Shown here: piece after piece, positions 23,248 through 36,400 of the stretch | How positions within the stretch are numbered: position 1 is the stretch's first letter | How the letters are laid out: each line of letters begins with the position of its first letter | Assembly: GCA_902729315.2 (NCBI GenBank) | Contig: LR746269.1 | Location: 5,177,501 to 5,241,500, forward strand | Direction: 5' to 3' | Origin: Spirodela intermedia | Taxonomy: Eukaryota; Streptophyta; Magnoliopsida; Alismatales; Araceae | Length of the DNA: 64,000 bases | Made by a program: the position numbers and the translations under genes | Notes under the pieces: model-generated | What the model saw: only the letters and a program-made list of their open reading frames with translations | The model's database searches: none | What the model was told of the DNA's origin: nothing

Positions 23248-26200
23248 CTAGCTCGCCTCTTCTTCTGGGTCCAGATGGGGAGGAGAAGGGAAGACGAAGA
23301 CCGTGGATGCGGCGGCCGAGGCGCTGACCTTGGCCGAATACCTGACCGCCGTGACGTTGACATGCGGCAGCCGCTGGGGGCCGGACCCCAGAGGGACGAC
23401 TTTGTGGCTGACCACGTGTTCTGACCTGGGCAGGACGGAGGCCTTGTCCTGGTGGGGCCCGGAGAAGACGAAGCTCTGTGAGTCGCCGAGGGAGTACTTG
23501 ATCTCCTGGAGGAAGCTGGTCTGGTTCTGGACCTTCACGTGGAAGGTGAGCGGATCCCCCAGGACAGCGTACGGCGGGAACTCCAGCTTCACTACCAGCG
23601 GCGGCTTCTCCACCTTTACCTCCGGCAGCTTCTGCCTCACCACCACGGCGGAGTCCGCTCCTCCTCCCCCGCCGCTGCCGGCGTCTCTTGTCCATCTCAG
23701 ACAGACGTGGCCCAGCTCGAGCCCAGGGGACTCGGACGGTGGCACCACAGAGAAGAACTGCTTGAACTCCTCCCCGGGGGCGACCACCTCGCTGGCGATG
23801 GCGGCGGCGCCGTGCCGGACGGCGGCCTGGACGGCGGCACCGCCTCCTCCTCCGCCGTCTGGATCCTCCACGGAGAGAGAAACACACCGCAGGGGCACGT
23901 CGCAACAGTTGAGAGCACTCACGATGAGTACCGTCGCTTCGCTCTGAGGAAGAGAGACCGTCGTCGGGTCGCCGCCGCCGCCGCCGCCGCCGTCGGGCCG
24001 CCGCCTGAGCTTCGACACCAGCAGAGGCTCGCAGCGGAACGGCGAGATGAAGCGGTGGTTGAGCACCAGCGGCGTCTTCCCTTCGATCTGCAGGTTCCGG
24101 TGGACGTTCACCCTCTGACCGGCGGAGCCGCCACCGTCGCCGGAGGAGGTGGAGTAGCCGAGGGAGACGTAGAGCATCACCGTCCGGGGCCTGTGCCACT
24201 TGATCTCCAGCTTCCCCGACCAGGACTCGCCGGCGGCGAGAGTCGGAACAGCAACCAGCCCGAAGGAATGGCGGATCCTCTTGATATCGTCGTCGTCCTC
24301 CTCCTCGCCGGTGCCGGAGACGGCGAGAAGCTCCACATGGTGGCCGTCGCCGGCGGCGGCCTCCGCCTCCCGGGGAGTGATCAGGCCGCCGCCCTTGGCA
24401 TCCACAAGGTTGATCTTCAGCTCGCCGGAGAAGACGGAGTGGCCTCTGGAGATCACTGAAACTGGGACGGAGAAGATCTCTCCGACCAGCGCAGGCCCCG
24501 AAGAGGCCAAGATGAGGTCGACTTGTGGGTCGGGTTCTTCTATTTGGATGATCTTCTGGCCGGCGGCGGAGAGGATGGGGTCGCCAGTGGAGGAGTTCTG
24601 AACCTCGTCGAGCATCTTCCAGTGGGGTGATGGCGATGGTGATGCCTCCATTGACGCGGGGCTATCAGCTTGGCAGCGTATCCTGCACCATGGAGCTATC
24701 CTCGCCGCCACCGATAGGCACTCGAGCTTCCCACTTTGGCCTGCAGCAATCAGGAACAGACCCAATTCTCATGTTACTCTGGAGAGAGAATGAGAGAGGG
24801 AGAGACGGGAGAGAGAGAGAGAGGGAGATACCCGATTGGATTTCATGGGTCAGGCGGAGCCACTTCCCGGGGGTGAGGAGGAAAGGAGGAGGGGGTTCCT
24901 CTGAGGAAGAGAGCTGGTTCTTCACTGTGCTGCTGCTTAAGGTGAAGTTGCAGGCGGGCTGATTGAACTGGATCTCCAGCTGGTCAATCTCAACGGGTTG
25001 CGGCAGCCGAGAGAGAAGAGACAATGTGAGCGTTGCAGGAGCCCCCGGCTTGACAGATTGGTCGTGAAAGGCGACGGAAGCAAGGAACACCGTCCTGAGG
25101 GGGCTGACCGCGTCGACCTCCAGGTCAATGGGTTGGTCAACCTTCATGAAAGTTTCCCCTTTTATGGGACCCAGGACCTCTTCCTGTATCACCCCTCTTT
25201 GGGAAAGACCGCCGCCATTGGGAGCTTCAGTCAGCGGCAAGGCGGCCATCTCCAGAGAGTACTCTGCGAATTCCTTGAGCAGGCCCAGCTTCCGAGAGCA
25301 CTCCCGCAGGTAGCCGAGGGCCTCCCAGAGGAGGGCCACCCATCTCTCTCTCCTGTAGAGACCCACGATATCATCTAGAATCCTCTTTGCATTTGTGAAA
25401 TCTCCAGTGTCGTAGTATTCTCTGGCCATCCTGTTGCTGCAAAAGGAAGCCATCCTGGTGGCCTTCGAGGCGGTGAAGGACTCCGAGGCTTTTCTATACA
25501 GAGCGATGATCTCAAAGGAGTCCTGGAACCTCTTTGCTTCGGCTAGGGCATAGCTGGCGTACTCTGCATCTGCAACGCTGCAGAAAGATATGGATGCCAC
25601 AGTGAATGGGGAGTCAGAGAAGGAGAGACGATCCAGGCGATGAGCTGCTGGTCGAGAGCTTACGGCAGCGTTGTTAGCAAGTCGCCCTCCTCAAGTACCC
25701 GGCTGAATTGGCCCACAAATATGGAGGGCACGATGGATTCCAGGGCGGTGCTTTCACTTGGGTTTCTCCACTCGGAGGTTTCCGGAGCTGATAGAGATGC
25801 CTCCAAGCTGTCTTTTTTCTTTCTCAGGTAGTGGGCTGACATCTGAATTCAAGAAATGGCAGGGGAGATGGCTTCCTACTATCAGTCATATGCAGGGAGA
25901 AACTCTTAATGATGATAAAATTTTAAGCAAGGGCAGTGTTGAACAATATGGACGAAGAGAGAGAGAGGGATAAAATAAAAGGACAGATGGCGCACTCTCT
26001 ATGGTCTATTATTAGTAAGTCAAACACGGATACCTGATAATAGTAAGCTGGTTGGAAATCCCACTCGGTCAAAGTGGCGCCGGATGCACCAGAGTTTGCG
26101 GAAACAGAGCTGGGAATAACTGCAGAGCTCGTCTCTAGAAGCTCTGCGAATACCAGGAACTGCCTGCTCATCCATTCCCAGTGAAGAAAGGCAACCTCTG

Positions 26201-29200
26201 GCAGGCCCACGAGCCGTTCGCAGCTCGCAATGTGTTTGTGGAACCATTTGATTGCTTCGTCGACTTTGCCACCGTGCAGTAATAGTGTCGATACTTTGAA
26301 ATGAAGGTACTCAGCAACGGTTTTTATCTCGACTAGTCTCTGGATCGGTTGCAATTTTGTTGGTGCCCCAAACATCTAGACATAAAACTTGAACAATCAG
26401 TCTCAAGGATTCATACGAACAAGATCCACTATTAGTTTTCTTCTAAAAGATGTTATAGTAGCAAAACATGAACGATGCTCCGCTTTGTCCATTGTTATAA
26501 AGGAAATAAAACGATATGTATGTAGATAATCCTTGGTGAACGTTTTCTTGCTGCCCTTAAGTTATAATCATCATAGCACCAAAACATCTCATGCTCGAGA
26601 AGATGAACCAAGGTAACAACTTGTCTAAAGAGATGACAGTCAAGTAGTGTCCGTAAAAACCATGATATATTCTCTAGTTTGAGTTCTGAAGATTTTTATT
26701 GTTATCTTCTCCAAGAAGAAAAGTAACAGGTTTCATCTCCAATATCTTGAGCCGGAAATTTGAGTAGATGGAATAAAAGAATGAACAAAGGGGGGGCAGT
26801 TATATCCAAGGCACATTAAGACTGCAGAATAAGCCTGGTAATTTTCAGTCAAGTGGCTAGATATCACAACAACAACAACAACAGTTATATTTCACTTATT
26901 CTTCCTCTCCTTTCTTTTCCATTTTTTCACCAGCTAAATGGCCAGGATTAGAAAGATCTTGACCCAAGTTAATCCAAAAACTATCCCTCTCCAGGCTTCA
27001 CTGAGACAACCAAAAGTTCTGACGCTGCATATAACCCAGGGCCTGCTAAGTTCAAATTCAACCGACTGCTAAATGGTGGACGAGCAACTGGTGGTGCGAA
27101 ATTTCTTGTCCACAATGTTTGCACTCAGTTTGGTGATACGTCACATAAGATGAGAAGTAAATGGGTAAACCGAAGGTAGCCAATTTTTTTGGAAACGCCG
27201 AGGTCTCAGGTTCTAACTGGGTTTTTCCCAATGAAGAAAACAAAATTAATCAATTAATTGACAATACTAAAGGCCAAAAATTAGAAAGAACGTATCACCT
27301 CATGAAGACCACCATAAGCATCATTATAGAACCTTAAAGCTTCGGCCCAATCCCTCCGAAACTCAGCAAAGACGGCAACCTGACAGTTCAACCAAGGAAA
27401 GAAAAACAATTCATTAATTAATATGCCTAAATTTAACTTACATTTATTTTTTGCTTGTTTTATAAATGCGCAATTTAGAATGTGCTCCTAGAACATGCCA
27501 AAGTTCTGATAACTTCTTGGACGCATCCAAAGCCATTTTGTGTGGTCTGGTTAATGTATACATTAGTTACTGTGTTTTACATCTTACGTGGCACAAAATT
27601 GTTCTACATACTAAGTTGTTATGTAATGGATTTCCATGGTGATCAATGTAAAACAACATTATTACAGAGTAGATTTACAAACTGAGTCGATGTATACGTT
27701 CTTTATTTACATTGAGATACATCATGCCTAATCAAATTGTAAGTTTCTATGATTGTTGGTAAACACAATACGAACTTGTGTATTGTAAATGACAGTCTTG
27801 ATATCATTTATTTGGTTAAAAACTGACGCACTAAATGCTCAAACGTATTCTAATCACTAAAATATCCAACAAAGAATGTATTTTAAAATGAGAATTTAAG
27901 GTTCACATTTCCAGCAATCTGATTCTGAATATAAAGTCAAGAACAGACATATCTCTTACAAATATGTTTCATTCAATAAAGCAGTCCAGTGATCATTTTC
28001 AGGAGGATTTCAAAGTCTCTATGCCCTGACACGATGTACAGATTACTGGCATTGATGAACTCTTATGTGCCTATGTTCTACCCTTTTTTCCTCTCCTCTC
28101 TTTACCTCTACCAACCTTCCTTCCTCTAATCTTCCCGAATGTGCATCCTCCAATTCGCATGAGAGGCTCTCTAGTTAACTGCGACATGAGGCCAAAACAT
28201 CAGCAGCAAGACTCCTTTCTATGCTCAAGTGGAAATATCGAAACCCTGTTTATCCTTTCACAGACAGGCCCATAGACGATAATAATACCGTTCAGCCATT
28301 TTCCACTATAGTCACTTTTGCTCTCCCTCTGGAAGGACTCCAAGGCCACAACTAAGGCAACCGTCCCTCATTTCTCTCACACTCTTCCCTCTCCACGAAT
28401 CAAGTTTTGCCTTCTCTCTTCCATTAATCCACTCCCTTAACTGATGCCCCTTCTCTTCTTTTCTCTCAATCTCTCTTCTCCCTCACTGTCTCAACTGATG
28501 GAAGCCAACAGACACACTTCCCTTCCACTTCATCCACACCCCCACTCAATCAATGAGACCTGGGAGGCTGTAAACTAAATGGCGATCCAAAATTAAGCAG
28601 CTGCTATCTTTCTCAATCTAGATTTTAAAAAACTACACAGTCGTCATAAAATTCTGTCTCAGAGACATACTAAAAGCATATACTGAAACAAGAAGTTTCA
28701 AAAAGCCCAATATTGCGTAAACTTAAAAAGACAACATAAGTCAAATTTGTCTTTCAAATCCTGAGGTTGTTTAAATGGCGATATAATTCGAAATCCTAAC
28801 CTTAGAACTAGGAAATCAATCCGAAAAACATAGCTATCTCGATTGAAATGGGAAAAATGTAAAAAACAATACTTCAAAAAATCAGCACCTATGGCTACAA
28901 TGTTGAAAACCTTAAACAAAGATGGGACAACCTTCAGACGCCATAAATATCTCAGCAGGACATAACATTGACAGATAATAACACTTCAATGATAGACATT
29001 ACAGCGCCAAAATATGTAAAATGCAACTACCAAACAGTTACAACCATGAGTTCTGGTTCATAATGACCAAGCATAGATAGTGCTGAATCAAAAGAAAGAA
29101 CCTTGCCTTAAAGCAGTAACGAATATGCAATTCGGCACAATTCCAGCTCTTTTTCTCTATGCGGGTTTTAATCCTCCTTCCTTCCTCTCTATAATATGTG

Positions 29201-31767
29201 TTAGATAACTCCGCAAACATGGCGGCCAATCTGCCAGCATTAATGACCGTCAGACTATGAAAATTCAATGTACAACACATCAGTAAATATAAAAAATGAA
29301 ATAATGCTATTTTTTAAACTTGTGATAATCCCCCTTCCCCCAAAATCAGAGTAAAGGAGAATTAAAATAAAATAAATATCTGACAGACCTCTGGAGAGAC
29401 TTTCTTTTTTCTAACGTATCACTCAGCAAAAATGTGGTAATGTACTTGGAATCTATCTCTCCACGCTTTTTCAAAGCAGTCATATGATCATCACTGACCT
29501 CATCTGCATAAGTAATAAAGTTAACACTTTCTGTCCACAAGTCAAAATATTGGCATTAAGCAATGAGATTGTTAGGTTAAAATGCATCATGTAAATGAGA
29601 AGCATAACTTATTAAAAAAAAATTCAAATGCTTCAAAAGTTTAGTAAGATGATAGTTATTCAACAAGGAGTATCTTAACCTCTGAGACTTGATTGCACAA
29701 TCACCACAACTAACTTAATATTTCTTCCACGAACCACAGCCCTGTCAGCAGGGAATGAATAAGCAAGAGTTAGATGTAAATCATGATCTACGAGATATTT
29801 TTTTACTAACATAATCAACCACTGATGTTTGTGCCACGTCAGACTATGCAATTACAGACAATGCTTCCAGCAGGAAACTAAAGGTACCAATGCTCTCAGG
29901 TGAAGTCAAACCAAAGATGTATGAGCTTAACCTTCACAAATATGAATGTGATTTATGATAAAATAGTATTTTCGATGCTCAAACACAGCAAAAACTGTAC
30001 AATACATCCATTAGCAAGTTTGCTCACTAATACAGGGTGTGAAACGACGCACAGCAAACAAGGCATTTCCCACTTCAAACCATTGCATATTTCGGCTCAT
30101 TTAATAATTTCCATGCTGAAAGATATATGACCAAATTGATTGAAATTTCAGGAAGAGACTTTCTGAGGCTGTCGGCAGTAACAGCCTCAGAAAAAACTCA
30201 CGAAGAAGTGATTCTGCAGCAAATTAAACTTGATGTTGAACGTCAGTATTATCCATTAACTAGCATGCAAGAAACTTGCTGAAAGCACATCTAACATTGA
30301 ATAAGCTCACACAGCTCTGGTCCTTTCTCAAATTACATCACATAACCTCTTTTTCGGGTAGGGAAAAACGTCATGATATCCTATCTTGAAAAATTGATCA
30401 GCAACGTGTAATAGAAGTATGGGGATGCTCAACAGCATCTCTAGCAAAGACCATTCAGTTACCCACTTTCCACGCACTTGATAAACAAGCTATGCAATGT
30501 GCAGAGGCATGCAATCCACCAGAGAATGGGATCCAACCCTTTCCTCCGAATAAAGACTCCAAAAATATTTAATCGACAATATATTTTATCCCCAACCCTT
30601 TCTTATGGTCTTGTTGATTCTCTTCTCAAGAACATGATCATCCTCAACAATCCCGCCACGTTTTTGCACCATTCATTGCACCTGCTTGATCTCGTAAATA
30701 TTTTCCACCATACGGTCTAGTGTTAGACGTTCAGATCTGAAAGGGTTCCAGAATGTCGAGCATCAACTTTGTATTCCCCTTCTGTCAACTTGCACTCGAA
30801 TAGCGATTTTAGTTTCCAAGATATATTCTTTGCCTAAACAAACGAAAAAAAAGGGAAGGTGTTTTCCGAGACTAAGAATACTTTTATCTACCGCCAGCAC
30901 CACCCAAGGTTAGAGAGCTTGAAGATCTCTTAGATCTACTTGTTAAATATTCATTGTAAATGTTAGAAGAGGATATGTGGAAGAGAACCTGGAAAAAATG
31001 AGCCAGGTTGAGTTCGACGATCAGCCTTCTTCATTGTTGTCAATGAACGAATCAAGGACCATTTGACACCTCATTTAGAGTTCGAAATACCGACAGATGT
31101 CTTCCAATTGAGATCGAAGTATTCGTCATTTCAACGTCATAAACACGAAAATTATACGGTGATGGGGATGTGTCGCTTGTTCCTACAGTTCTCCTTATAA
31201 AAGATCCGGCTGACAAAGAATTTTCAATATGAGAAGCATTAGTTAGCACATTCCGCCGGGTAGGGAGGAAGACATGGAGAGGCAACAACCGAAACTGGTC
31301 GAACCCAAACGCGAACTTGCAAGAAATGTGAAGTACAAAATTCAGAGCGAGTTGAAACGAACCTCGCAAATCATACGTGATGGAAGCAGTAAAATATGAA
31401 GAATTCGAAGAGGAAAGAATCCATACTTCACGTTTTCAAGATCGGTGCAGACCTGAAGCCATTGTGCAGGGTCACCGGTTACGCCGTCGGAGCTGAAGAG
31501 GGCGGCGACAACTGCGGGCACCCTCGTCCGGTGCTTCGCCAGCCATTCCCTCTTCAGTATCCCGGCCGCCGACTGCCCAGAATCAACGGCTTCTTTAACT
31601 TTCGGGGCGATAATTGAAATCTTGCCGAAATCCGGCAGCGCGAGGGTGTTGATGGGTGGCTGCTCTGAGTGAAGGGACGCGGAGATTGTCTGGTGCAGCT
31701 CAGGCATCCCTACCAGGGACACCAACGCCACAGGTGGAGTCCGCAGCTCCTCCGCGTACTCTTCCAT
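23248..31767 (-). CDS. TRAPPC11: TRAPPC11, trafficking protein particle complex subunit 11
   Basis: A large TRAPP-complex subunit in ER-Golgi/post-Golgi vesicle tethering. Nine exons on the minus strand: 31767-31427, 29741-29680, 29503-29389, 29230-29107, 27379-27299, 26375-26034, 25842-25664, 25577-24832 and 24740-23248. The total is 3483 nt (1160 aa). The N-terminus reads MEEYAEELRTPPVALVSLVG with ILKREWLAKHRTRVPAVVAA. The foie-gras domain spans exons 4-8 (AELSNTYYREEGRRIK, FAEFRRDWAEALRFY, VAEYLHFKVSTLLLHGGKVD, EVAFLHWEWMSRQF, ASYALAEAKRFQDSFEIIAL). The C-terminal beta-rich gryzun-like half is in exons 8 and 9. Exon 9 is GC-rich and encodes several poly-Gly runs. Intron 4 seems to start with GC (TTTAAG|GCAAGG). 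The gene is convergent with PPD3, with stops 250 bases apart. Confidence 0.93.
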
Positions 31768-32221
31768 CCCCGTCGCACTCCTCCACGGACAAGATCTCCA
31801 CAATGGGGAATCAATAACATTCGAGATCTAGGGAAACCCAGACCAAATCTTCATGCATCAGAGATCACGCCACAGAGAGAATCCCGAAGGGAGAACGGAA
31901 GCCGCCCCCTGTCCTCCGCCCTCCGCTAACAGAAGCTCGCCGGACGAAGGGGGAGATGACACCCCCTCGCCGGAGGAAGGGCTCGCCTCCAGTTCGCAGC
32001 CTCAGCTGTTGGGACGACCTCAACCAACACACAGATCATATGGCTAGAGAGCGTGTAAAACTAGAATTTACAGGCAAATTTATTAATTCAATCTAAAATA
32101 TAAAAACACGAGAGACGAAAAAACTCAGAGAAATAGAGGGAACAAAATTTATATATCATTCTTAAAAAAAAATTAACACGCAAATTCCTTAAAATAAATC
32201 TAAAATATTAAAACACGAGCG

Positions 32222-32266
<45 letters not shown>

Positions 32267-33443
32267 AGAAATTGCGGATTTTTTTTAATATCATACTTTA
32301 AAAATTAATTTAACACGCAAATTTCTCGAACTAAATCTAAAATATAAGAACATGAGAGAAAAAATTAGAGAAATAGAGGATATCATACATAAAAATATAA
32401 TTTAACACGAAAAATCCTTCAACTAAATACACAAATATAAAAACACTAGAGAGAGAGAAAAAAAAATCAGAGAAATAGAGGGAACATAATTCAAATGTCA
32501 TGCTTAAAAAAAATAATTTAACACGGAAATTCCTTAAACTAAATCTAAAATATAAAAGAACCATGAGAAAGCAAAATCAGATAAATATAGGGAACATAAT
32601 TTAAATATCATACTTAAAAAACTAATTTACACAAGTTCCTTAAATTATACTTCAAATATGAAAACACGAGAGTGAGAGAAAAAATATCAGAGAAATAGAG
32701 GGAAAATAATTCAAATATCATACTTAAAAAAAATGAACACGAAAATTCCTTAAACTAAATAAAAAATAAAAAATACCCGAGTGAGAAAAAAAATAGAGAA
32801 ATTCCTTTTTTTTAAATATCATACTTAAAAAATAATTTAACACGCAGATTTCTCGAGCTCAAATCTAAATATAAAAACGTGTGAGAGATTTTTTTTTTTA
32901 AGAAATAGCGGAACCCCGAGAACAGGCTCTTCGATTCAAGATTTGTGTTTGACGGATCCAAATCGATCTCAAGAGTCGTAATTGGGTCATCGCCTCCGTC
33001 AATCGCTCACTGTTTTCAACTGAAAAAACATCGTGCTTTTAATTGAACAAATTTAACTGAAAATAATATACAGAACCCATTTGTTCCAACAGGAATACAT
33101 TTTATGAATTTATATTGCTATTTAGGGGCCATATGGGGGAACCAGGTGCTTCTGGAGGAGGAGACGAACCTGTTGAGATTCTTTCTCATGCTTCTATGGG
33201 CAATGCACTCAATCAATCTACCAGTAGTGAAAAAAATAACAGAGCATACCACTTAACCCATCTGCCGATCTACAACGCCCCATTGTTCCAGGACCAATCG
33301 CCCACAATGGCCATTTTTGGGGCTCAACTCGAGTCCCCCGAGAAGAGAAATGTGTTGACTTCTATACATGCCGTAGCCTCTTTCGGGGCAAGTTCTTCAG
33401 AGAGGGAGTCACCCACAAGACTAGCTTCGGGGGAGGGATGGAA
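31768..33443. other. Intergenic region, TRAPPC11 leader to PILS 3' end
   Basis: 31770-32050 is the GC-rich TRAPPC11 promoter and leader. 32060-32900 is an AT-rich degenerate minisatellite. 32900-33443 should include the PILS 3' UTR. A plus-strand open frame here runs antisense into the last PILS exon and resembles nothing I know. Confidence 0.65.
32085..32905. repeat. AT-rich minisatellite, about 110-bp unit, eight diverged copies
   Basis: Each unit carries AATCTAAAATATAAAAACAC, then GAGAGA, TCAGAGAAATAGAGGGA, AATATCATACTTAAAAA and TTTAACACGCAAATTCCTT, or variants. Units begin near 32090, 32200, 32334, 32428, 32540, 32648, 32757 and 32862. The second unit contains an expanded (GA)n at 32221-32261. 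Spacing varies from about 94 to 134. Confidence 0.88.
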
Positions 33444-36400
33444 TCACAGGACTAGCCACATGAAGAAGGTTGACCAGAGGGTGAGAAAGAGAGAGGCGAA
33501 GGCGTAGCTCCACAGAAGGATGACGGCGCATTCACTCTCGCCGGCGCCGAACAGCTGGGTGATTATACCTGCAAGAGGGGCCATGAATGTTGGCCATTAA
33601 AACGAGTATCGTCAATGATATCAGGTTATCATAGAATGGGCTCGTGATCCATTTGAGCCAAGAATATGAGGTTAATTAATCAAAGTAACTACAGATTATC
33701 ATAGGGCTAGAGCAAATATTTCACATGAAAATGCATGCTTGTCTCCGAGAAAACGGGAGATTGAATTGGGTGGGTGTCTTCGAATAGTCTAATTTCTGCA
33801 GATAATTTCACATATCCATGGAAAAAATATGTACCATACCATCATGGTAAGGACCAGAAAAATGCCAAGAACTTCGTCTCATATAAGATGATTTGGCAGA
33901 GTTACCTATGTTCAGAGCAGGAGGGAGGGCGAACTGCACTAGAAGAACAAAGCGGTACAAGGGATCCAGCTGCACGAGGCCTAGATGCACCGCTCCTTGC
34001 ACCACGCCGATGCCGATTATAGGAAGGGCAATATAACGGACGAATATGACTCCAACAATCTGGGAAGTCTGAATCTTAAGGCATAGACCTGCACGAGCAA
34101 GTTGGAAAATGGTTTGAAAAACGCATTGTGGAGTAGTTCTTGAATGGAGAAGCTGAAAATATGAGGCCTGGGGGATACCTTTCTTCAGATTTCCTCCCAT
34201 TATCAGTATCAGAGTCGCGATTGCTCCATCACTGGTTTAAGGGCAATGGAGTTACTAATTTTAGGGTTATCGAATACTTTGAATGAAACTGAAAAAACTG
34301 GAGGGTGGGGGTTGGATGGCGCTTGTCAATACCCCAGCAGAGCAACTGAACTGTTGATTGCACGTAGAGGAGCGCTTTCACCAATCATTGCGCTTCTAAT
34401 TCGGGGATAAACACCAACAACAAAACCTGCCATCTAGAAAAAAGAAGAAGGCACACAACTAGTTCTAATACCAGTGGAAGGAAAAGACTCGAGGGTGTGG
34501 GGGTGGGGCCTATGATGGGTACATACCACAGCAATGGTTGAAGGTGCCAACAACTTCTTCAAGTCAACATTCTCCAGGATTTTCGCTAAGAAATGCTGTA
34601 TTTTTACTGAAACTGATGCCTGTGAGATTGATTTTACTGGCATTAGCATGCCTACTGATTCCAATGAGGAATACTAGAACAGTTATCTCATAGGGGATCA
34701 AGGGAATAAAAAGATTGAATGGCCGGGAAACAATGCCGGTTTGAAAGAATATCTGCAATCATGTTCTGAAAGTTAAGATTAGCGAGCGAATAAAGACTGA
34801 AAATTCTATGGGTTATCTTTTCTCAAGGTTGTATGCGTTGGATTGTCTGTTCTATCAGTTTTTGAATGGCTATTGCATCTATCTGCATTTTTAGTTAATT
34901 TTCAGTACCAAAGATCGCAAAGAACTCTAACATTGTGGTTCACTGCAGCGTGTGGACGTTTATAGGTAGAAAAAAATCAGCATTTAAAAGAATGTCTACT
35001 TGAGGCGATGATGAGAAAAACAGACCTTTTTTGTTTCATAAAACTCATCGGATTTAAGGAGCGGAAGCCCAATGCCATTTTCCAAATGGCCAGATACCAA
35101 GTGATCGTTTGCCAAAGCTGATCCATTCATGTATCCATCTTGGGCAAGTTTACTGGTTTCTTGTGCGGATACGGCCAGCTTCTTGGTTTCTTCTGCAGTT
35201 GTGTAGCCATTCGCTTCATCATTTTTTACATTTGAAGATATCCTCACAAGATTGTAGATGTAAGTCCACACCAAGACAGCACTCACCTGCATCACGACAA
35301 GTAGAGGTTCAATTTAGGTCAGGTGGTCCACGTGCCTAGTTTAATCTCTGTCTCATATGTTCTTTTTTGTACCATAAATAGTTTTCTATTCACAATTAAC
35401 TGACATTTGATGCCACTACACTGCTGTACGCATCCAGATTCAGGGACTTACCGCAATAGATAAAGAGACATATGCCAATCCATGCTTATGGCATGTCTCT
35501 GGATCATCAAATGGACTTCCCTTCTCTCTGCAGATGCTAGGGACAATAACTAGCAGCAAGCTGCCCAAATTTCCTGTTGAAGAAAAGCACAGAAAATAAT
35601 GCTCTCAGTCAAAATTCTTTGAACTGAAGAAACAGTTCCAAGTCATTTAGTCAACTTCTCAACATCTAGACTATGTTCAGTACCATGACCAGCTTATTTC
35701 CAAGACATGTTCTTCCAAGTTTATTGACGATCTAATTTGAACTAGTGCATGGGAATTATTTTCAAGTCCTATCATCACATGAAGCGGAACTGAAAATGAT
35801 CTCTAGACCCTCAAAAAAGGCTTATTAAATCAGAGGAATGTGTGACTGGAAATGCAATAATTCGTACAAAAGTATCCATTTGGCGTTGCTTTCTTTAAGG
35901 GAAACTGGCACACATGCCATAAATAATCTTTTACCTGCTGAACAACAGCCCAGAATCAGACCCTTTAGGTTGGGAGGAGTTTTTGTGATTTGAATGATGA
36001 TCCACCCAAGAGCAGAGCCTATGATGAACGTTAAAAGGATATTGATGGGCATAAACCACCTGCAAGACAACAAAAGATAAGTCATATCTTTACTAAAAGA
36101 GAAATAACCTAGCAATTGTTTTAGCGAGAATGGAACTCACAACTGAGCCATGCTTTCAGATGTGATCGTTCTTGAGATATTGGTAAAAACAAGGGCCGGG
36201 CTAAAAACAAAATATACAATCTGTTGAAAAAAATCTGTTAAAATTACAGAAATGTGTAAACAGAATAAATTGAAGTATAAATCAGAATGTGTCATAGGAA
36301 ACGGTCTTACAACATATTCATGAACCTCTTTCCTTGGTTCTAAAAGAATACTTCTAATGGGTATGATATAAGTCTCTGGAATGCAGACATATCAAGAAGC

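Noticed and set aside
23539-24459. 306-codon plus-strand open frame over TRAPPC11 exon 9
   Set aside because: It has the same cause: GC-rich coding sequence read on the wrong strand. The minus-strand frame joins in phase to eight other TRAPPC11 exons.
33115-33507. 130-codon plus-strand frame
   Set aside because: It overlaps the last PILS exon antisense and resembles no known family.
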